NCBI GenBank assembly: GCA_027038805.1
Contig: JALWGO010000254.1
Location: 1-7,912, forward strand
Direction of reading: 5' to 3'
DNA from: Thermoprotei archaeon
GTDB lineage: Archaea; Thermoproteota; Thermoprotei_A; Sulfolobales; WANQ01
DNA length: 7,912 nucleotides
The number at the start of each line of letters is the position of its first letter. Position 1 is the first letter of the stretch. The position numbers were made by a program, and so were the translations under genes. The notes below the pieces were generated by a model. It was not told the origin of the DNA. It saw nothing but the letters and a program-made list of their open reading frames with translations, and did no database searches. Positions 1-6,282 of the stretch are shown one piece after another.

Positions 1-2
1 AG

Positions 3-572
3 CATGACATGGCAAGAACTAATAAACAAGCCTATGCGCGCGGAATAGATGTATCAGCTACAGGATACTTCTTCCTACCAAAAGGCAAATTCGACGATGT
101 TAAGGGCCAGGGCTACGCCTACCCAGCCTACAGCTATGTTGCAGTAGCAGTAGAGGTAGAAGTAGACACCTATACCGGGAGAGTAAGAGTACTCAAAGCA
201 TACCCAGCCCTCGCAGCAGGCAGGATAATCAACCCAGTACAAGTAGAGGGACAAATGGAGGGTGCAATAGCCCAGGGACTAGGCTACGTCCTCATGGAGC
301 AATTCGTTTTCGACAATAAAGGTAGGGTATTAAACGCCGATATGACCGACTACGTGGTACCAACAGCTCTAGACGTACCAGTAGTAGAAAAACCAGTCTA
401 CGTCGAAGACCTATTCAAGTACGGTCCCTTCGGAGCCAAGGGAGTAGGCGAAATGGCCCTCATACCAGTACCAGCGGCAATCTCCAACGCCGTATCGCAT
501 GCACTAGGAATACGCGTTACAAGACTACCCCTAACGCCCGAGAACGTCTACTTCATGTTAAAGAAGAAGTAG
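3..572 (+). CDS. Molybdenum hydroxylase large (molybdopterin) subunit, C-terminal part, 5' end outside window
   Basis: This is the catalytic Mo-cofactor subunit of the xanthine dehydrogenase / aldehyde oxidoreductase / CoxL-CutA family, which hydroxylates its substrate with water-derived oxygen. The reading frame is open to the left edge, so the ATG at 9 is internal; family members run to about 700-800 residues and roughly the last quarter is present. Counting from that ATG, residues 74-91 (INP, then VEGQMEG and AQGLG) match the conserved cofactor-binding segment. Residues 141-148 (FGAKGVGE) carry the family's catalytic base, Glu148 (codon 450-452). The following stretch of about 40 residues (MALIPVPAAISNAV to TPENV) is the usual family C-terminus. 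The active-site loop that separates CO dehydrogenases from aldehyde or purine enzymes lies outside the window, so the substrate is unknown. The FAD-subunit gene starts 14 bases after the stop, indicating an operon. Confidence 0.93.
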   Translation, partial: HDMARTNKQAYARGIDVSATGYFFLPKGKFDDVKGQGYAYPAYSYVAVAVEVEVDTYTGRVRVLKAYPALAAGRIINPVQVEGQMEGAIAQGLGYVLMEQFVFDNKGRVLNADMTDYVVPTALDVPVVEKPVYVEDLFKYGPFGAKGVGEMALIPVPAAISNAVSHALGIRVTRLPLTPENVYFMLKKK

Positions 573-573
573 T

Positions 574-580
574 GGGGTGA
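574..580 (+). promoter_or_regulatory. Ribosome binding site for the FAD subunit
   Basis: GGGGTGA lies directly after the large-subunit stop and 6 bases before a GTG. It matches most of the archaeal consensus GGAGGTGA. It supports GTG at 587 as the start; the nearby ATG at 582 is in another reading frame. Confidence 0.7.
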
Positions 581-586
581 CATGAA

Positions 587-1474
587 GTGTTCTACAAGCT
601 ACCAAAATTCAACTATTACCGTGTAACAAGCCTCGATGAAGCATTAAAGCTAGTCAACGAATTAGAAGACTTTAAAGTCATAGCTGGTGGAACAGACCTA
701 GTAATGGACTTAAAGATCAAGAGATACACACCTAAAAACATCATCGATATATCAAGGGTAAAGGAACTAGACTACATCGTAGATGATGGAGACAAGATAA
801 GAATAGGAGCCTTGACCAGGCTCCAAGAAATAGTTGACTCACCAATAATAAGAGAAAAAGCCTACGTGCTAGCAGAAGCAGTAAATCAGATGGCCTCATG
901 GCAGATAAGAAATATAGCGACAATCGGTGGAAACCTATGCAATGCCTCCCCCGCAGCCGATACAGCACCACCACTCTATGTCCTTAACGCAGAACTCAAA
1001 CTAGTAAGCATTGAAGGCGAGAGGATTGTACCGGTAACAAAGTTCTTCCATGGGCCAAGGAAAACAGAGTTAAAGAAAAACGAGTTATTAGCCGAAATAA
1101 TAATACCAGTAGAAAAAGACGCGGGAGCATCAGCAATAAAGCTTGGGAGAAGAAACGCCTTCACATTATCAATAGTTGCTGTAGCAACACTGGTAAAAGT
1201 ATCAGACAGCAAGTTCACCGATGTACGTGTAGCATTAAATGCTGTTGCACCAACTCCTGTCAGAGCCCCAAGCGTAGAAAAAGCATTAATCGGTAGAGAT
1301 GTTTCCCTAGAGGCAGTTGAAGAAGCATCAAAACTTGTAGTAAATGATATCAAGCCGATATCGGATGTACGTGCCTCAGCAGACTATAGGCGTGAAATGT
1401 CAATCGTATTGACACGTGATTCTCTACTCAAATCACTTGAAAGAATAGGAGTAAAACTCGGAGGTGAAGAGTAA
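587..1474 (+). CDS. Molybdenum hydroxylase medium (FAD-binding) subunit
   Basis: This 295-residue protein is the FAD subunit of the hydroxylase (CoxM/CutB-like), carrying electrons from the iron-sulfur subunit to FAD and on to an external acceptor. Its length is normal for the family. The first FAD-binding motif is AGGTD at residues 33-37 and the second is ATIGGN at 111-116, followed by the conserved LCNASPAADTAPPL stretch (117-130). The C-terminal flavoprotein domain covers about 165-285. The first motif is AGGTD rather than the AGGHS of aerobic CO dehydrogenase CoxM, which favours an aldehyde/purine/aromatic-type enzyme over a CO oxidiser (inference). The start is GTG at 587, the only one with a good ribosome binding site, and the next residues (FYKLPKFNYYRVTSLDEAL) match the usual N-terminus. 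The stop overlaps the next start by one base (TAATG), so translation is probably coupled. Confidence 0.95.
   Translation: MFYKLPKFNYYRVTSLDEALKLVNELEDFKVIAGGTDLVMDLKIKRYTPKNIIDISRVKELDYIVDDGDKIRIGALTRLQEIVDSPIIREKAYVLAEAVNQMASWQIRNIATIGGNLCNASPAADTAPPLYVLNAELKLVSIEGERIVPVTKFFHGPRKTELKKNELLAEIIIPVEKDAGASAIKLGRRNAFTLSIVAVATLVKVSDSKFTDVRVALNAVAPTPVRAPSVEKALIGRDVSLEAVEEASKLVVNDIKPISDVRASADYRREMSIVLTRDSLLKSLERIGVKLGGEE
1460..1467 (+). promoter_or_regulatory. Ribosome binding site for the [2Fe-2S] subunit
   Basis: A perfect GGAGGTGA lies inside the 3' end of the FAD-subunit gene, 6 bases before the ATG at 1474. It fixes that start and is one of the clearest archaeal Shine-Dalgarno sites in the window. 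Confidence 0.8.
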
Positions 1475-1962
1475 TGAAGGTCTCCTTCACCCTCAACGGT
1501 AGGAGAGTTGAAGTAGACGTAGAACCCAACGAGATACTATTGGACGTGCTAAGATTCAAGCTGGGAGTGAAGAGTGTTAGAAGAGGTTGTGAGAGAGCTG
1601 AGTGCGGAGCATGCACTGTACTATTAGATGGAAAACCCGTCTACTCATGTACGGTTCTGGCACCAATGGTTGATGGCCGTACCGTTGAAACAGTAGATTA
1701 CCTAGCATCGAACGGCGAGTTAAAACCACTAGTAGAAGCATTCGTAAAAGCTGGAGCTGTACAATGTGGCTTCTGTACACCGGGCTTCCTATTAACAGCT
1801 TACTCATTGTTAAAGAGGAATCCTCAACCAACTGTTGAAGAGGTTAAGAAGGCGATAGAGGGTAATATTTGCCGCTGTACAGGCTATCAGAAAATAATTG
1901 AAGCAATATTACTAGCCTCTAAGCTATACGCTGAGAAAAGAAGTGAAAGAAAAGAGGAATAA
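1474..1962 (+). CDS. Molybdenum hydroxylase small ([2Fe-2S]) subunit
   Basis: This 162-residue protein is the electron-transfer subunit (CoxS/CutC-like) carrying two [2Fe-2S] clusters, and its size is typical of the family. The N-terminal plant-ferredoxin-like domain has Cys39, Cys44, Cys47 and Cys59 (CERAECGAC, then SC). The C-terminal helical domain, found only in this family, has Cys98 and Cys101 (QCGFCTPG) and Cys133 and Cys135 (ICRCTGY). All eight ligands are present, so both clusters should form. Gln97 just before Cys98 is the position that contacts the molybdopterin cofactor in related enzymes. The protein has no signal peptide, so the complex is presumably cytoplasmic. It is the last gene of the large-FAD-FeS operon; bacterial CO dehydrogenases are usually ordered FAD-FeS-large, so this order resembles archaeal aldehyde-type clusters instead. 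The gene ends in a Lys/Glu-rich tail and is followed by a T-run. Confidence 0.96.
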   Translation: MKVSFTLNGRRVEVDVEPNEILLDVLRFKLGVKSVRRGCERAECGACTVLLDGKPVYSCTVLAPMVDGRTVETVDYLASNGELKPLVEAFVKAGAVQCGFCTPGFLLTAYSLLKRNPQPTVEEVKKAIEGNICRCTGYQKIIEAILLASKLYAEKRSERKEE

Positions 1963-1970
1963 TCAATAAT

Positions 1971-1985
1971 AGTTTTTTTCTCTCT
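1971..1985 (+). terminator. T-rich terminator after the hydroxylase operon
   Basis: Seven consecutive T residues (1973-1979) followed by CTCTCT begin 10 bases after the [2Fe-2S] subunit stop. Archaeal RNA polymerase terminates on such runs without needing a hairpin, and none is visible here. The tract separates the hydroxylase operon from the importer genes. Confidence 0.55.
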
Positions 1986-2023
1986 AAAAGCACACTTGTT
2001 AAAGAATTAAATAGTGGGTAGAA

Positions 2024-2040
2024 GAATAAAATTTATTTCT
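2024..2040 (+). promoter_or_regulatory. Probable archaeal promoter of the binding-protein gene
   Basis: An A-rich BRE-like stretch (GAATAAA, 2024-2030) runs into the AT-rich box ATTTATTT (2031-2038). Using the usual spacing of about 26 bases from the centre of the box, the start of transcription would be near 2060-2064, at ACTAGTGTG. That leaves a leader of only about 10 bases before the ATG, so the mRNA is probably nearly leaderless. This is inferred from sequence pattern only. Confidence 0.5.
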
Positions 2041-2071
2041 AACCCTGAAGTAAAACTACTAGTGTGATAAA

Positions 2072-3466
2072 ATGAGTCTTCTAACCGAGGCTCAGACTAA
2101 AACAACTGCTATAATAATTGTCTCTGTTGTTATAATCGCTATAATAGCGGGAGTAGCAGTATATTATGCATCACAGAAGCCTGCTCAAACCGTAACCGTG
2201 ACACAAACGCAGACGGTAACTAAAACAGCATCTCCGACTACGACGACCACCTCTCCAACAAAAACTGTGACGCCGCCAAAGATTAAGGAAATTAAAATCG
2301 GTTTGATTGAGCCCCTAACGGGTGCTCACGCGGTTTTCGGCCAGGAGGCCAAGGAGGCTGCTGAGCTAATTATTAATGTGATTAACAATGAGCTAGGCGG
2401 TATTAAGAATCTTGGCGGTGCAAAACTTAAGCTAGTTGTAGCGGATGCTGGTGAAACACCAGAGCAAGCAAAACTAGCAGCAGAGAAGCTCGTAGCCCAG
2501 GAACACCCACCAATAATCATAGGCGCCTACATTAGCCGTATGACTGCTGCTGTAGCAGAGGTAACGGAGCGTGAAAAGATAATCCTCGTCATGGACGGAC
2601 TAGTAGATAGCTTAACCGAGCAGGGATGGAAGTATGTCTTCAGAGTAGCACCAAAGGCTAGTGCTCACGGTAAATCAGCAGTAGACTTCGTATTAGACAT
2701 GGCTAAGAAGAAGAACCTAACCATAAAGAAGGCAGCAGTAATACACGAGGACTCGATCTTCGGAACCTATGTTGCCCAGGGTGCTGAGAAAGAATTAGCA
2801 AAATATGGTATCGACTACATAGTTGAGGCATACCCATACGATATAAGCGACGTAACCCCGATAGTTTCAAAGCTAATGGACTACAACCCTGACATTGTTA
2901 TATCAGTACCCTACTTCCACGATGCCGTACTATTAGCAAAGACAATCAAGGAGATGGGCTTCCACCCAATGTTCATAGCTGGTGCTGGTGGATGTGGCTA
3001 TACTGATCCAGACTCAATTAAGGCCGCTGGCGAAGCAGTAGAATGGTATACCAACACCTACAGCTACAACCCGGCTAGACCAACAGAATGGAACAAGAAG
3101 ATAGTAAAGATGTTCGAAGACAAGTATGGTAAACTACCAACAGAGGCTGCTGGAATAATATTCTATTCATTAATGACCGTTAAGGAGGCATTAGAGAAAG
3201 CCGCTGTACTTCACCCAGAAGACCCATTAAACCCAGACAACCTACGTGACGCCTTCCTATCATTAGACCTAACAGACAACAACAGCATTGCAGCACAGCT
3301 ATATCCAACCGGGCACATAAAGTTCGCACCTAATGGTGACAACATATATGCTGGTACAGCAGTCATACAAGTAATCAATGGTAAACCACACGTGGTATGG
3401 CCTGACCCAGAGCCCGGAATACAGCCAGTATTCCCGAGACCAGACTGGCCTGGAGCCAAGGGTTAA
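2072..3466 (+). CDS. Liv/HAAT-type ABC transporter substrate-binding protein, membrane-anchored
   Basis: This 464-residue protein is the extracellular receptor of the importer encoded downstream. Residues 12-32 form one hydrophobic segment after a short charged N-terminus. There is no Cys lipobox, so it is either a membrane anchor or an archaeal class III (pilin-like) signal. Residues 36-68 are a Thr/Pro-rich linker, as in other archaeal surface binding proteins and possibly glycosylated. The two-lobed Peripla_BP_6 domain runs from about 73 to 440, starting KIGLIEPLTG and including IIGAYISRMTAAVAE and GWKYVFRVAP. The C-terminus is Pro/Trp-rich. The ligand is uncertain: compared from memory with E. 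coli LivJ, the Thr contacting the ligand carboxylate aligns with Leu177 and the Glu contacting the amino group aligns with Ala305, so the name livJ/livK is not given. A short GTGAT lies 3 bases before the ATG. The gene has its own promoter and terminator, consistent with making more receptor than permease. Confidence 0.92.
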   Translation: MSLLTEAQTKTTAIIIVSVVIIAIIAGVAVYYASQKPAQTVTVTQTQTVTKTASPTTTTTSPTKTVTPPKIKEIKIGLIEPLTGAHAVFGQEAKEAAELIINVINNELGGIKNLGGAKLKLVVADAGETPEQAKLAAEKLVAQEHPPIIIGAYISRMTAAVAEVTEREKIILVMDGLVDSLTEQGWKYVFRVAPKASAHGKSAVDFVLDMAKKKNLTIKKAAVIHEDSIFGTYVAQGAEKELAKYGIDYIVEAYPYDISDVTPIVSKLMDYNPDIVISVPYFHDAVLLAKTIKEMGFHPMFIAGAGGCGYTDPDSIKAAGEAVEWYTNTYSYNPARPTEWNKKIVKMFEDKYGKLPTEAAGIIFYSLMTVKEALEKAAVLHPEDPLNPDNLRDAFLSLDLTDNNSIAAQLYPTGHIKFAPNGDNIYAGTAVIQVINGKPHVVWPDPEPGIQPVFPRPDWPGAKG

Positions 3467-3507
3467 TAAAGACCTCATGTTATTAAATATTATAGTTCAA
3501 CAAACAA

Positions 3508-3513
3508 TTTTTT
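3508..3513 (+). terminator. T-run after the binding-protein gene
   Basis: A run of six T (CAATTTTTTAC context) lies 41 bases after the binding-protein stop and just before the next promoter. It is a plausible archaeal T-tract terminator, partial termination being enough to raise the receptor-to-permease ratio. No hairpin is evident. Confidence 0.45.
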
Positions 3514-3526
3514 ACTTAAGCACATT

Positions 3527-3543
3527 CCAAAACCCTTATAAAG
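3527..3543 (+). promoter_or_regulatory. Probable archaeal promoter of livHMGF
   Basis: CTTATAAAG (3535-3543) is a near-consensus archaeal TATA box with an A-rich BRE-like stretch (CCAAAACC) directly upstream. Transcription should begin near 3564, at the GTGTG found there, giving a leader of about 79 bases before livH. A weaker AT-rich element (AAATATTAT, 3595-3603) could serve a second, closer start near 3624. Confidence 0.6.
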
Positions 3544-3577
3544 AACTCCTAACCTATATTACCGTGTGCAAAATAGT

Positions 3578-3589
3578 TTAACTAGTTAA
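3578..3589 (+). repeat. Perfect 12-bp palindrome in the livH leader
   Basis: TTAACTAGTTAA is a perfect dyad about 14 bases downstream of the predicted livH transcription start. A regulator dimer bound there could block transcription. One or two such 12-bp palindromes are expected by chance in a window of this size, so position is the only thing that singles it out. Confidence 0.35.
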
Positions 3590-3642
3590 GCCTCAAATAT
3601 TATCCCATAACAAGCCCTTAAAACAAGGCATGCGAGGGTGTA

Positions 3643-4524
3643 ATGCAAGTGATCTCCGTAGATCCCTCACTACTAGTTCAAAACCTTGTTAACGGTGTTT
3701 TCACGGGACTCCTGTATTCTCTAGTAGCACTAGGATTAGCATTGATTTTCGGCGTCATGGATATAATCAACTTTGCCCACGGCGACTTCGTGATGGTTGG
3801 AGCCTACCTAACCTATGTGATAGCGACAACATTTATGATAGAGCCTTCGCTAACGGCCTTCATAACGATGCCGATATTCTTTCTGCTCGGCATAGTGATC
3901 TACAAGTTGATTATTGAGGAGGTTCTCGGAGCAGAGCCCTTGATCCAGATAGCTGTAACAGTTGGCTTACTGATGGTGCTGAGAAACCTAGCGTTAATGA
4001 TATTCCACGCCGAGCCTAGGGGAGTACCCTTCACAATATTTACGCAGCCAATAGTAATAGGCCCGATCACTATTGCATCCTCGAGACTAGCTGCTGGAAT
4101 AGTAAGCCTTGTAGCTCTATGGCTTATACATGTATTGTTAACGAAAACCAAGTGGGGTATAGCTGTAAGAGCTACAGCTGATGATAGAGAAGTCGCGGAG
4201 CTCATGGGTATAAACGTTAAACGAGTATATGCGGTAACCTTTGGTCTAGGTACAGCTCTCACAGCATTAGCAGCGGCTCTAATAATGACTTTCAGTAGAG
4301 CCGACCCCTACTTAGGCTTGCTCTACGGCCTACTCTCATGGGTTATAGTAGCTATGGGTGGTCTTGGAGGAGTAATAGGAGTACTATTCTCGGGTCTCAT
4401 AATCGGTGTAATAGAGGCGCTAGGCATAACCTTTGTAGGAGCTGGTGCTAGAGAATTATTCATCTATTTAACATTCTTCTTCGTGCTATGGTTCCGTCCA
4501 AGAGGCCTCTTTGGTAGGAGGTGA
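3643..4524 (+). CDS. livH: Liv-type ABC transporter permease LivH
   Basis: This 293-residue integral membrane protein is the first of two permeases forming the translocation channel of the HAAT-type importer. About eight hydrophobic segments can be seen (roughly 15-38, 48-63, 68-90, 100-120, 145-166, 196-217, 225-265 as two, and 270-284). Family hallmarks are LALIFGVMDIINFAHGDFVM (32-51), TVGLLMVLRNLALMIF (106-121) with the following EPRG, and the cytoplasmic EAA-like loop at about 170-195 (WGIAVRATADDREVAELMG), which docks to the ATPases. The GLGGVIGVLFSGLIIG stretch and the RPRGLFG C-terminus are also typical. The ATG at 3643 follows GAGGGTG (3634-3640); spacing is short, but no better start exists and the N-terminus fits the family. 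The last four bases overlap an in-frame GTG of livM, so the two permeases are probably translationally coupled. Confidence 0.95.
   Translation: MQVISVDPSLLVQNLVNGVFTGLLYSLVALGLALIFGVMDIINFAHGDFVMVGAYLTYVIATTFMIEPSLTAFITMPIFFLLGIVIYKLIIEEVLGAEPLIQIAVTVGLLMVLRNLALMIFHAEPRGVPFTIFTQPIVIGPITIASSRLAAGIVSLVALWLIHVLLTKTKWGIAVRATADDREVAELMGINVKRVYAVTFGLGTALTALAAALIMTFSRADPYLGLLYGLLSWVIVAMGGLGGVIGVLFSGLIIGVIEALGITFVGAGARELFIYLTFFFVLWFRPRGLFGRR
4517..4524 (+). promoter_or_regulatory. Ribosome binding site that decides the livM start
   Basis: A perfect GGAGGTGA spans the end of livH. It contains the GTG at 4521, which would otherwise be the upstream start of livM, so it cannot serve that codon. It sits 8 bases before the ATG at 4533, making that ATG the better start. 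Confidence 0.65.
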
Positions 4525-4532
4525 AGAACTCA

Positions 4533-5534
4533 ATGCCTGGAACGCTATCGAAAAAACTAGCATTGACGAAGGAGAGACTCTACAGTCTAGTGGGACTAGC
4601 AATAATATTAGCACTTGTGCCAGTCTTCCTAGGCTTCAACTTCTACTACGTATTGCTAGCAGCTGATGTCATGTTGGCGGCATCCCTAGTAGCGGCGTGG
4701 AATATTATTGGAGGATATGCTGGCCAATTAGACCTAGCAGCCTCCGCTTACATGGCGCTGGGAGCGGTTGTAACAGGTCACCTGCTAGCAAACTTTGGGC
4801 TAACACCTTGGATAGGAATGTTCATAGGTGCTGGTTCAGCCGTTGCTGTAGCGGCTCTTGTAGGGTATCCTACCTTCCGCTTCGGTATAAAGGAGGTATG
4901 GTATGCTCTACTGACTTCAGCGCTAGTAGTGATAATGATGAGGATCTATTATTTAATCTACGGATCCTTTGAAACATATATACCCCACATGGAGCCAGAG
5001 TGGCTCTACCTAACCTTCCGCCGCTACGAAGTCTACTACTACATGCTTGCAGCAATGTTAGTCATCATAATATGGGTTAACTTGAAGATAAAGGACAGTA
5101 AGCTAGGCTACTACCTAGCAGCAATACGTGAAGACGAGCTCGCTGCCGAGGCTCTAGGAATAGATGTGCGCCGCTACAAGCTCTACGCCCTAATGATATA
5201 TGCTCTCCTAGCTGGCCTAGTCGGAGGAATATACATAACATTAACGGGGATACTATCATTTAGACTCTTCGACCCCTGGCTAGGCATCGTTGTAGCAGTA
5301 ATGGGTATAGTTGGCGGACTTGGGAGTATTAGCGGAGCAGTATTATCAGCGGTTATACTGAGATCAATAGAGGAGTATCTGCGTGGGACTATTGGTGCAA
5401 CCTATCCTGGCTCACACCTACTGGTCTACGGTTTAATAATAATACTTGTTGGAGTACTGAAGCCTGAAGGTCTTGCAAGCTTCATAGACTACTTTAAGAA
5501 GAAGATAACTCGCCGTGGAGAGGAGGTGGGATAA
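4533..5534 (+). CDS. livM: Liv-type ABC transporter permease LivM
   Basis: This 333-residue protein is the second permease subunit and pairs with LivH. Hydrophobic segments lie at about 17-35, 38-58, 68-90, 95-113, 122-142, 170-185, 216-238, 248-275 and 295-310. Typical family features are WNIIGGYAGQLDLAASAY (56-73; many homologues have H where this has A in the last part), PTFRFGIKEVWYAL (113-126), the cytoplasmic EAA-like loop LGYYLAAIREDELAAEALG (191-209) that contacts an ATPase, and GIVGGLGSISGAVLSA (258-273). The start chosen is the ATG at 4533 because it has a perfect ribosome binding site at the right distance. The GTG at 4521 would add four residues and overlap livH, but it lies within that site. 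LivG starts 2 bases after the stop, and the very basic C-terminus (YFKKKITRRGE) faces the cytoplasm. Confidence 0.93.
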   Translation: MPGTLSKKLALTKERLYSLVGLAIILALVPVFLGFNFYYVLLAADVMLAASLVAAWNIIGGYAGQLDLAASAYMALGAVVTGHLLANFGLTPWIGMFIGAGSAVAVAALVGYPTFRFGIKEVWYALLTSALVVIMMRIYYLIYGSFETYIPHMEPEWLYLTFRRYEVYYYMLAAMLVIIIWVNLKIKDSKLGYYLAAIREDELAAEALGIDVRRYKLYALMIYALLAGLVGGIYITLTGILSFRLFDPWLGIVVAVMGIVGGLGSISGAVLSAVILRSIEEYLRGTIGATYPGSHLLVYGLIIILVGVLKPEGLASFIDYFKKKITRRGEEVG

Positions 5535-5536
5535 TC

Positions 5537-6268
5537 ATGCCCAACCCCATCCTTAGAGTAGAAGACGTTGTTAAACGATTCGGCGGTATAATAGCGGTAA
5601 ATCACATGTCCATGGAGGTCTATGAGAACGAGATACTAGGTCTAATAGGCCCCAATGGTGCTGGTAAGACCACGTTATTCAACTGTATAACTGGTGTCTA
5701 CAAGCCAGAGGAGGGGAAGATTATCTTCCGAAACGAGGATATAACAGGGCTACCACCCCATGTTATAATACAGAAGGGTATTGCCCGTACATGGCAGAAG
5801 GTAAGACCCTTCAAGAAGCTAACAATATTAGAGGCAGTAACCGTGGGGGCACTACTTAGAACTCCCGATGTAGATGAAGCTAAGGAAACCGCTAAGGAAA
5901 TCCTAGAATTCATAGGAATAGAGAAGAACCGGTGGAATAGGCTTGGAAGCGAGATAACCCTAATAGAACACAAGCTAGTGGATCTTGCTAGAGCCCTAGC
6001 AACGAGGCCAAAACTAATACTATTAGACGAGGTTGCAGCTGGTCTAAGACCTCATGAAATGGATGAGCTTGCGAAAGTATTGTTAAAGGTAAGAGAAGAA
6101 TACAAGCTAACACTCATAGTAGTAGAACACGTCATGAGGTTCGTCATGGGTTTAAGCGAGCGAATAATAGTAATGCATGAGGGCAAGAAGATTGCTGAAG
6201 GCAAGCCCGAGGAAGTAGCCAATAATCCAAGAGTAGTTGAAGCCTATCTTGGAACAAAACCATTGTAG
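5537..6268 (+). CDS. livG: Liv-type ABC transporter ATPase LivG, with degenerate signature motif
   Basis: This 243-residue cytoplasmic ATPase powers the importer together with LivF. The Walker A motif is GPNGAGKTT (38-46), the Q-loop is Gln87 in ARTWQ, Walker B is LILLDE (160-165) with catalytic Glu165, and the H-loop is His198 in VVEHVM. The C-terminus EGKPEEVANNPRVVEAYLG is the standard LivG ending. The ABC signature is unusual: where E. coli LivG has LAYGQ, this protein has ITLIE (140-144), so the key Gly and Gln are absent, and the Pro after the Walker B DE is Val. As I recall, a LivG branch with LTL-type signatures, DEV and EHVM exists, so this may be a subfamily trait and not decay. GGAGGTGG (5522-5529) precedes the ATG by 7 bases, and the gene follows livM by 2 bases. 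Confidence 0.95.
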   Translation: MPNPILRVEDVVKRFGGIIAVNHMSMEVYENEILGLIGPNGAGKTTLFNCITGVYKPEEGKIIFRNEDITGLPPHVIIQKGIARTWQKVRPFKKLTILEAVTVGALLRTPDVDEAKETAKEILEFIGIEKNRWNRLGSEITLIEHKLVDLARALATRPKLILLDEVAAGLRPHEMDELAKVLLKVREEYKLTLIVVEHVMRFVMGLSERIIVMHEGKKIAEGKPEEVANNPRVVEAYLGTKPL

Positions 6269-6282
6269 AGAGGTGGAGACGC

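Noticed and set aside
976..1353. A 125-residue minus-strand reading frame inside the FAD-subunit gene
   Set aside because: The plus-strand gene is complete and conserved; the opposite frame is low-complexity Ser/Thr/Ala without recognisable features.
3378..3581. A 67-residue plus-strand frame running from the binding-protein end into the gap
   Set aside because: Most of it overlaps the binding protein in another frame, and the rest crosses the predicted T-run and promoter; there is no ribosome binding site.
3900..4262. A 120-residue minus-strand reading frame inside livH
   Set aside because: It lies opposite a strongly conserved permease and has no ribosome binding site or family resemblance; it mirrors the codon bias of livH.
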